This document shows positions 1-6,420 of a DNA stretch of 6,420 nt, piece by piece. Source of the stretch: Cyanobium sp. (GTDB taxonomy: Bacteria; Cyanobacteriota; Cyanobacteriia; PCC-6307; Cyanobiaceae); the NCBI GenBank assembly GCA_014191535.1, contig BJHC01000087.1:1-6420 (forward strand), written 5' to 3'. Within the stretch, counting starts at the first letter, position 1, and every line of letters begins with the position of its first letter. The position numbers and the translations under genes were made by a program. The notes beneath the pieces are model-generated. The model searched no databases and was not told the origin of the DNA. It was given only the letters and a program-made list of their open reading frames with translations.

Positions 1-2050
<2,050 letters not shown>

Positions 2051-2099
2051 CCGTTACCTGAGCCGGGGGCCGAACGTGCGCGTCAGCCTACCGATGGCG

Positions 2100-2966
2100 T
2101 CACGGTTCGTCGTCGCCGTTGCTGGCGCCGGCGTTGGCCTGGGCCCGCTCCACATCGGCCTTCAGCGGCGCTTCCGCCAACAACTTGGCGGTGGAGCTCC
2201 GTAGCCGGCTGCCCCAGAGCTGTTCTTTCTGATAGCTGTCCAGCACGTAGTTGGGGTCGCCCGCCAGGGCCTTGTGGGCCAGTTCCAGGCTCTCGGGGTT
2301 GCCCGGTTTCTGGCCGTTCAGGGCTGCTGCCAGGGCCAGCATCGGTTCGGCGGCGCTGGGTTTGATGCCGAGCACCCGGCGCCAGCGTTTGATCGCCTCC
2401 GCATCTTTCTGTTGCTCGTACAGCACGATGGCCTGGTTGTTGATCGCCTCCCAGAAGTCGCCGCGCAGGCCTGAGGCCCGCTCGAAGGCCGCCAGGGCGT
2501 CACCCCCCTTGCCCATCAGGATGTAGGCATTGCCGAGATCGAAGTAGGCACCGGCGTTTTTATCCTCCAACTTGAGGCCCTGGCGGATCAGCTCCACCGC
2601 CTGCTGGGGTTGGCTCTGCTTCAGCGCCAGCGACCCCTGGGCAAACAGGATGCCGGGGTTGCGCGGGTCCAGCTCCCGGGCTCGGGCCAGGGACGTGCCC
2701 GCCTCCTTGTTCTGCCCGCTGCGCAGTTGGGCCTCCGCCAGCAACACCCAGCCGCGGGGGTCGGCGGGGATCAGTTGCACGGTGAGGGCCGCCAGCCGGG
2801 CGGCGTCTTCGGCCTGGCCGATGCGCAGCAGCCGTGCGGCCGCCTGGGCGATGCCCAGGCCGGCGCCTTCGAGGTTGCGCGAGCTCGGGGTGAGCACGTA
2901 GGGCACGAAGGCCACGCTCAACAGCACCGGAGTTGCCGCCAGGGACTTCAACCAGCGCGCAACCAT
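2100..2966 (-). CDS. Membrane-anchored TPR-repeat protein
   Basis: A 288-residue protein built from tetratricopeptide repeats, which usually act as protein-protein docking scaffolds. ATG 2966 is chosen because the N-terminus then reads R4, K7 followed by a hydrophobic stretch at about 9-26, which fits a signal anchor or uncleaved signal peptide. Five to six TPR-like helical pairs follow, at about 37-70, 71-104, 105-138, 139-172, 173-206 and a weaker one at 208-240. The clearest units are W-V-L-L-A-E-A-Q-L-R-S-G-Q (73-85) and Y-F-D-L-G-N-A-Y-I-L-M-G-K-G (141-154). The tail is acidic. The open frame continues upstream to 3362, but only as a shadow of queG. A GTG further up, inside the end of queG, is a less likely start. 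The gene begins 25 bp after the queG stop and is probably cotranscribed with it. I see no Shine-Dalgarno match. Similar picocyanobacterial proteins have been labelled TadD-like, but nothing here points to pili; the function is unknown. Confidence 0.88.
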   Translation of the reverse strand: MVARWLKSLAATPVLLSVAFVPYVLTPSSRNLEGAGLGIAQAAARLLRIGQAEDAARLAALTVQLIPADPRGWVLLAEAQLRSGQNKEAGTSLARARELDPRNPGILFAQGSLALKQSQPQQAVELIRQGLKLEDKNAGAYFDLGNAYILMGKGGDALAAFERASGLRGDFWEAINNQAIVLYEQQKDAEAIKRWRRVLGIKPSAAEPMLALAAALNGQKPGNPESLELAHKALAGDPNYVLDSYQKEQLWGSRLRSSTAKLLAEAPLKADVERAQANAGASNGDDEP

Positions 2967-2991
2967 CGATGCAGGGCGTTCAGGTCTCAGG

Positions 2992-3945
2992 TTAGGCGTC
3001 ACCTTCCGGGTTGACCGCCTGTTCAGGGGCCTGGGCGGCGCGGATGTTGCGACGCCACATCGCCGGTTTGATCCGCCGCAGGGCCGAGGCGCGCAGGTTG
3101 TCGTCCCACTGGGCATCGCTCCAGCTGAGGGCCTCCTGCGCCTGCAGATCCAGCCACCAGGGCCGCGGCTGCAGGTCGGGGTCGTCGCTGCTGGGTAGCG
3201 GTTTGTGGTTCCAGGGGCAGACGTCCTGGCAGATGTCACAGCCGGCCACCCAGCCCTGCAGGTGGGAGGCGATGGCCTCCGGCAGCTCCGGGTCGCGGTT
3301 TTCGATCGTGTGGAAGGCAATGCAGCGGCGGGCATCCACCACGAACGGTTCCGTGATCGCACCGGTGGGGCAGGCGTCCAGGCAGGCGCTGCAGGCGCCG
3401 CAGGCCGGGATGGCCGGTGGGTCGGCCGGGAGCTCCAGGGTGGTGAGCAGATGGCCCAGCAGCAGCCAGGACCCGCGCCCCTGGTGGATCAGGTTGCCGT
3501 GCTTGCCGATCCAGCCCAGCCCCGCCTGCTCCGCCCAGGCCTTGTCCAGCAGCGGGGCGCTGTCCACACAGGCCCGCCAGCGCACCCCGGGCTCCTGCTG
3601 CTCCAGCCAGCGCCCCAGCGCCCGCAGGCGCCCATCGATCAGCCGGTGGTAGTCGCGGCCCCAGCCATACCGCGCCACCTTGAGGCTGCCCGGGGCTCGT
3701 GTCGCGTCCACGTAGTAGGGCAGACCCACCGCCACCAGGCTGCGCACCCCCGGCAGCAGTTGCCGCACGTCGCGCCGGCGTGGATCCGCCATCCAGGCCA
3801 TGTCCGCCTGGTGGCCCGCCGCCAGCCAGCGCTCCAGGGCGGCGGTGCGCAGGGGCAGCCGCGAATCGCCCTCCACCGCGGCGATCCCCACCGGGTCAAA
3901 CCCCAGCCGCCGGGCCTGGGCCTTGATCGTGTCGGCTCGATCCAC
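2992..3945 (-). CDS. queG: tRNA epoxyqueuosine(34) reductase QueG
   Basis: Cytoplasmic cobalamin- and iron-sulfur-dependent enzyme that reduces epoxyqueuosine to queuosine at wobble position 34 of GUN-anticodon tRNAs, the last step of the pathway. It has 317 residues. The start is GTG 3945: the next in-frame codon block upstream is closed by TGA (3972-3970), and A-G-G-G-G (3952-3948) sits just before the GTG. The N-terminus L-G-F-D-P-V-G-I is typical of the family. V-D-S-A-P-L-L at 127-133 carries the expected catalytic acid D128, followed by A-G-L-G-W-I-G-K-H (141-149). The ferredoxin-like region has C182, C185, C188 and C192-P for one 4Fe-4S cluster, and C236, C239, C243-P plus C208 for the second. 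E. coli and Bacillus QueG are near 380 residues; this one stops after R-R-I-K-P-A-M-W-R-R-N, so the usual C-terminal HEAT-like part is missing or minimal. It heads the minus-strand group. Confidence 0.95.
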   Translation of the reverse strand: MDRADTIKAQARRLGFDPVGIAAVEGDSRLPLRTAALERWLAAGHQADMAWMADPRRRDVRQLLPGVRSLVAVGLPYYVDATRAPGSLKVARYGWGRDYHRLIDGRLRALGRWLEQQEPGVRWRACVDSAPLLDKAWAEQAGLGWIGKHGNLIHQGRGSWLLLGHLLTTLELPADPPAIPACGACSACLDACPTGAITEPFVVDARRCIAFHTIENRDPELPEAIASHLQGWVAGCDICQDVCPWNHKPLPSSDDPDLQPRPWWLDLQAQEALSWSDAQWDDNLRASALRRIKPAMWRRNIRAAQAPEQAVNPEGDA

Positions 3946-3980
3946 CGCCCCTACGATTGCGCGATTGCGTCAGTCCCACT
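3946..3980. promoter_or_regulatory. Divergent intergenic gap with tandem octamer
   Basis: Only 35 bp separate the GTG start of queG from the GTG start of the HpsJ-like gene on the other strand, so any promoters for the two groups must overlap here or reach into the coding regions. The gap contains a perfect tandem direct repeat, CGATTGCG at 3954-3961 and again at 3962-3969. On the plus strand TACGAT (3952-3957) resembles a -10 box. The nearest -35-like TTGATC (3923-3928) is 23 bp upstream, which is too far for a standard sigma-70 promoter. A regulatory role is inferred from position only. Confidence 0.35.
3954..3969 (+). repeat. Perfect tandem repeat of CGATTGCG (2 copies)
   Basis: Two contiguous copies of an 8-base unit lie in the gap between the divergent genes, outside both chosen reading frames. 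Together they could form a protein-binding site covering one and a half helical turns. Chance duplication is also possible for so short a sequence. The unit differs from the cyanobacterial HIP1 octamer GCGATCGC. Confidence 0.6.
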
Positions 3981-4631
3981 GTGAGTTCAGCAGCGTCCGG
4001 CCGCTTCGCCACCCTGTTCCGCTGGCTCGGCCTCACCCTGGTGGTGTTGCTGGCGCTGCAGTTGCTCGCCGTGCTGGCCGTGAACGGCTGGGGCGAAGAA
4101 AGCTTCCGCCAGTTGGTGTCCACCACGCTGATCACCCAGTCGCCGATGGCGTTCGTGGGCATGCTGCTGATGCTGATCGGCGCCCGCCTCGATGAGCCGG
4201 TGGCTGGCCGCACGCCCCTGCGCTGGTTTGTCTGCGTGGTGAGTGGTGTGCTGGCGTTCGCGCTGCTGATCACCATTCCGGTGACCATCAGTGGCGATCG
4301 CGCCCTCAGCGATCAGGCCAACCAGGCCCTGCTGGCCCAGAGCGGTCAGCTGGCCATGGCCCGCTCCCAGCTGGAGAACCCCCAGGTGATCGATCAGGTG
4401 ATCCTGCAGGGGGAGCAGGCCGGTCAGATCCCCGCCGATGCCAGCGAAGCCGAGAAGCAGCAGATCGCCAAGTCGTTCATGGACCGTCAGCTGCAGCAGG
4501 CGGAGGATCAGCTCAAGCAGGCCGAAAACCGCCGCGATCTCGCCGCCAATCAGCGCCGCATCGGCGGCACCGGCACCTCCCTGGTGCTGGTGGCGGCCTT
4601 CACCCTGCTGGCCCTGGTCGCTGTGCTGTGA
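3981..4631 (+). CDS. HpsJ-like multi-pass membrane protein, function unknown
   Basis: A 216-residue membrane protein. Four hydrophobic segments are visible: about 16-36, 54-70, 82-103 and, at the very C-terminus, 198-216. Between the third and fourth lies a hydrophilic Gln/Ala/Glu-rich stretch (about 105-192) with long heptad-like runs such as Q-L-Q-Q-A-E-D-Q-L-K-Q-A-E-N, expected to form a helical or coiled-coil domain. The overall pattern, with R-T-P-L-R-W after the second segment, resembles cyanobacterial proteins annotated as the HpsJ family, named after a hormogonium polysaccharide gene of filamentous species. That resemblance is recalled and not proven here, and picocyanobacteria make no hormogonia. 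The chosen start is GTG 3981. The frame is also open to TTG 3957, but that start would lie within the tandem repeat and add eight residues with no family look. There is no Shine-Dalgarno match. It is the first gene of the plus-strand group and contains one HIP1 octamer at 4294-4301. Confidence 0.85.
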   Translation: MSSAASGRFATLFRWLGLTLVVLLALQLLAVLAVNGWGEESFRQLVSTTLITQSPMAFVGMLLMLIGARLDEPVAGRTPLRWFVCVVSGVLAFALLITIPVTISGDRALSDQANQALLAQSGQLAMARSQLENPQVIDQVILQGEQAGQIPADASEAEKQQIAKSFMDRQLQQAEDQLKQAENRRDLAANQRRIGGTGTSLVLVAAFTLLALVAVL

Positions 4632-4688
4632 GGCCGGCTGGCTAAGTTGCAGCTACCCGCTGTTCTCCGGTTCCCCCGGCCCTCGTAG

Positions 4689-5435
4689 GTGCAAGCCAGT
4701 CCCAGACCTGAGCAGCCGCTGGGTGACCGTCTCCAGCAGGACCTCAAGAACGACCTGATCGCCGGGCTGCTGGTGGTCATCCCGTTGGCCACCACCATTT
4801 GGTTGGCCACCACGGTGAGCCGCTTTGTGCTGGCGTTTCTCACCTCGATCCCCAAGCAGCTCAATCCGTTCAACACCCTCAACCCCCTGCTCCAGGAGCT
4901 GATCAACCTGGGGTTGGGTCTGTTGGTGCCGCTGCTGGCGATCCTGTTGATCGGCCTGATGGCCCGCAACATCGTGGGCCGCTGGCTGCTGGAGTTCGGT
5001 GAGGGCACCCTGCAGCGGATTCCCGTGGCCGGCTCGGTCTACAAGACCCTCAAGCAGCTGCTGGAAACCTTCCTGCGCGACAACTCCAGCCGCTTCCGCC
5101 GCGTGGTGCTGGTGGAGTACCCCCGTGAGGGCCTGTATGCCCTGGGGTTTGTCACCGGCGTGCTGGGGGCCACCCTCTCCGCCGGGTTCGATCAACCGAT
5201 GCTGAGCGTGTTCATCCCCACCGCTCCCAACCCCACCACCGGCTGGTATGCCGTGGTGCCGGAGGGCTCGGTCAAAGACCTCGATCTGTCGGTGGAGGAC
5301 GCTTTCCGCACGATCATCTCCGCAGGCATCGTCAACCCTGACGAGCGCGAAACCCCCGCCAGCCGCAGTTTCTCGAGCCTGTTGGCCCAGCTGCGCGCGC
5401 CGGCCTATTCCCCTCTCCCCTCCAACAAGGCCTGA
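4689..5435 (+). CDS. DUF502 family integral membrane protein
   Basis: A 248-residue member of the DUF502 family, which is widespread in bacteria and related to plant COV/LCV membrane proteins; its biochemical role is unknown. GTG 4689 is preceded directly by an in-frame TAG, and no other start codon precedes the conserved L-Q-Q-D-L-K-N-D-L-I-A-G-L-L-V-V-I-P block (15-31). Two transmembrane segments are seen at about 22-47 and 72-94. The family hallmarks follow: I-P-V-A-G-S-V-Y-K-T-L-K-Q (111-123), V-L-V-E-Y-P-R-E-G-L-Y-A-L-G-F-V-T-G (140-157), V-F-I-P-T-A-P-N-P-T-T-G-W-Y (174-187) and D-L-S-V-E-D-A-F-R-T-I-I-S-A-G (199-213). The C-terminal part is soluble and predicted cytoplasmic. It lies 57 bp after the HpsJ-like gene with no terminator between them, and its stop overlaps the nusB start, which suggests translational coupling. 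Confidence 0.92.
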   Translation: MQASPRPEQPLGDRLQQDLKNDLIAGLLVVIPLATTIWLATTVSRFVLAFLTSIPKQLNPFNTLNPLLQELINLGLGLLVPLLAILLIGLMARNIVGRWLLEFGEGTLQRIPVAGSVYKTLKQLLETFLRDNSSRFRRVVLVEYPREGLYALGFVTGVLGATLSAGFDQPMLSVFIPTAPNPTTGWYAVVPEGSVKDLDLSVEDAFRTIISAGIVNPDERETPASRSFSSLLAQLRAPAYSPLPSNKA

Positions 5436-5437
5436 TG
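5427..5437 (+). promoter_or_regulatory. nusB ribosome binding site inside the DUF502 3' end, TGATG overlap
   Basis: AAGG (5427-5430) lies four bases before ATG 5435. The A of that ATG is the last base of the DUF502 TGA stop (5433-5435). The site decides the nusB start and supports coupled translation of the two genes. Confidence 0.7.
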
Positions 5438-6088
5438 CAGAGCCGCACCGTTGCCCGCGAACTGGCCCTGCTGATGCTGGGTCAGGTGAGTGACCGAGCG
5501 TCGGCCGGTGGCGGTGGCGCTGCGGCCCCTGCGGCGGATCAGGCGCTGGATGCCCTGTTGCTGCAGGCCCTCACCACCCTCAGCCAGCACGTGCGGGAGG
5601 CCCTCGATCAGGCGGCCACGGAGCTGCAGGAGGCCCAGCAGCAACTGCTCGACAGCGAACTGCAGGACGAGGGCAGTGCGGAACAGCTGCCCAAGGTGCG
5701 TCAGCACCTGCAGGATGGCCTGGCCCATGCGGAGCAGGGGCTGAATCGGTTGTCCGCCAGCCTGGAGCTGCCGCGGCTGCTGATGCTCTCCGACCAGGAG
5801 GAGATTCGCCGCGCCGCCGTGGACCGTGCCCGGGCCGTGCTGCGCAGCCGCAGTGATCTCGACCAGCGGCTGGATGCGGTGATGGAGGGCTGGCGGCTCA
5901 CCCGGTTGCCCCGGATCGACCGCGACATCCTGCGTTTGGCGGCCGTGGAGATCGAGCAGTTCCAGACCCCCGCCGCCGTGGCCTGCAACGAGGCGGTGGA
6001 ACTGGCCAACCGCTACAGCGACGAGCAGGGCCGCCGCATGATCAACGGGGTGCTGCGGCGCTTCACCAGCGCACCCGCCCAGCGCTAG
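5435..6088 (+). CDS. nusB: Transcription antitermination factor NusB, enlarged form
   Basis: NusB binds boxA RNA with NusE (ribosomal protein S10) and supports processive transcription of rRNA operons. The N-terminal helix R-T-V-A-R-E-L-A-L-L-M-L-G-Q-V-S-D (4-20) matches the RNA-binding start of the family. The C-terminal half is canonical: W-R-L-T-R-L-P-R-I-D-R-D-I-L-R-L-A (153-169), N-E-A-V-E-L-A-N-R-Y (185-194) and the closing I-N-G-V-L-R-R-F (203-210). The protein is 217 residues against about 140 for E. coli NusB. The extra length lies between the first helix and the C-terminal half, roughly residues 21-110. It starts Gly/Ala-rich (23-35) and continues as charged, Gln-rich helical sequence. 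Cyanobacterial NusB proteins are, from memory, often long in this way. ftsY follows 7 bp after the stop. Confidence 0.94.
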   Translation: MQSRTVARELALLMLGQVSDRASAGGGGAAAPAADQALDALLLQALTTLSQHVREALDQAATELQEAQQQLLDSELQDEGSAEQLPKVRQHLQDGLAHAEQGLNRLSASLELPRLLMLSDQEEIRRAAVDRARAVLRSRSDLDQRLDAVMEGWRLTRLPRIDRDILRLAAVEIEQFQTPAAVACNEAVELANRYSDEQGRRMINGVLRRFTSAPAQR

Positions 6089-6095
6089 GTCGGCC

Positions 6096-6420
6096 ATGGT
6101 TTACGACTGGTTCACCCGCAGCGGGGCCCCGGAGAACGGCGAGACTTCGGAGCCGCCTGAACAGCAAGACGCGCCAGCGGTAGCCGAGGCGGCTCCGGCT
6201 GCCCCCGCTGCCGAATCCGGGGTGGATCAGGACGCCCTGGAGTGGGCGCGCCAGGCCTATGCCCGTCTCAAGGCCCAGCAGGAGGCGGAGAAGCAACAGG
6301 CGGCGCCCGAGCCTTCCCCACCACCGACCACCGCACCAGCGACCCCCGCGGCCCAGCCCGAGCCCGAGCCCCCAGCTGCCCCGCCGGCGGGCCCGTCGCT
6401 GCTGGCGCCGGCCGCGGCCC
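6096..6420 (+). CDS. ftsY: Signal recognition particle receptor FtsY, N-terminal part (3' end outside window)
   Basis: FtsY is the SRP receptor GTPase that docks ribosome-nascent-chain-SRP complexes at the membrane translocon. Only the first 108 codons, the variable N-terminal (A) region, are inside the window, so the NG GTPase domain is not seen. The call rests on M-V-Y-D-W-F-T-R at the start and the helix D-A-L-E-W-A-R-Q-A-Y-A-R-L-K-A-Q-Q (46-62), both recalled as typical of cyanobacterial FtsY, on S-L-L-A-P-A-A-A near the edge, and on the nusB-ftsY order known from picocyanobacteria. The helix is flanked by low-complexity Pro/Ala/Glu sequence (about 10-43 and 68-100), probably disordered linkers. 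ATG 6096 is preceded by AGG (6087-6089), six bases upstream and overlapping the nusB stop. Confidence 0.83.
   Translation, partial: MVYDWFTRSGAPENGETSEPPEQQDAPAVAEAAPAAPAAESGVDQDALEWARQAYARLKAQQEAEKQQAAPEPSPPPTTAPATPAAQPEPEPPAAPPAGPSLLAPAAA

Noticed and set aside
2051..2099. Spacer between the TPR and topoisomerase genes as a separate promoter or terminator
   Set aside because: 49 bp with no recognisable -35/-10 pair, hairpin or T-run; nothing supportable beyond the weak AGG before the start codon.
2967..3362. Extension of the TPR reading frame upstream into queG
   Set aside because: The added residues are an Arg/Ser/Pro-rich off-frame reading of queG. The signal-anchor pattern begins at ATG 2966.
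3957..3980. TTG 3957 as the start of the HpsJ-like gene
   Set aside because: It would begin inside the tandem repeat, has no ribosome site, and adds eight residues with no hydrophobic or family character. GTG 3981 fits better.
3205..3984. A 259-codon plus-strand frame antisense to queG
   Set aside because: Low-complexity Gln/Ala/Gly/His translation, fully opposite a well-supported enzyme gene with intact motifs.
4294..4301. HIP1 octamer GCGATCGC
   Set aside because: A single copy in 6.4 kb is near what base composition would give by chance, so there is no enrichment to report.
4632..4688. Possible terminator after the HpsJ-like gene (GGCCGG near the start, CCGG and CCCGGCC near the end)
   Set aside because: The arms are about 30 bases apart, pair poorly and have no following T-run. 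Read-through into the DUF502 gene is more likely.
4784..4813. 12-base direct repeat GTTGGCCACCAC at 4784-4795 and 4802-4813
   Set aside because: The copies are six codons apart and encode the L-A-T-T pair within the first membrane segment of the DUF502 protein. Coding constraint explains it.
5405..6097. A 230-codon minus-strand frame antisense to nusB
   Set aside because: It mirrors nusB and has the same shadow composition, with no family signature.

Overview
The window looks like a piece of a GC-rich picocyanobacterial chromosome (Synechococcus/Cyanobium type). The basis is the gene set (a cyanobacterial HpsJ-like membrane protein, an enlarged NusB, a DUF502 protein, and an FtsY whose N-terminus has a W-A-R-Q-A-Y-A-R-L-K helix), the high GC, the frequent GTG starts and the sparse Shine-Dalgarno sites. 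From memory, the same gene order follows dnaN-purL-purF in Prochlorococcus and marine Synechococcus, so the window is probably close to the chromosomal dnaN region. I cannot verify that placement here.

Layout: two divergent, tightly packed gene groups start from a 35-bp gap at 3946-3980. The minus-strand group, read right to left, is queG (epoxyqueuosine reductase, 3945-2992), a membrane-anchored TPR protein (2966-2100), and a GyrA/ParC-type topoisomerase A subunit (2050 to beyond the left edge, 683 codons visible). The plus-strand group is an HpsJ-like membrane protein (3981-4631), a DUF502 membrane protein (4689-5435), nusB (5435-6088, overlapping the previous stop by one base), and the start of ftsY (6096 to beyond the right edge).

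The groups are mostly housekeeping: tRNA wobble-base modification and DNA topology on the left, transcription antitermination and SRP-dependent membrane targeting on the right, plus three membrane-associated proteins of unclear role. I see no RNA gene, mobile element, CRISPR array or convincing terminator, and no gene-free stretch above 64 bases. I did not find a novel multi-gene system. The points worth checking are the absence of a GyrA box in the topoisomerase subunit, Gln at its position 83, a NusB about 75-80 residues larger than usual, a QueG without the usual C-terminal extension, and a perfect tandem octamer in the divergent gap.
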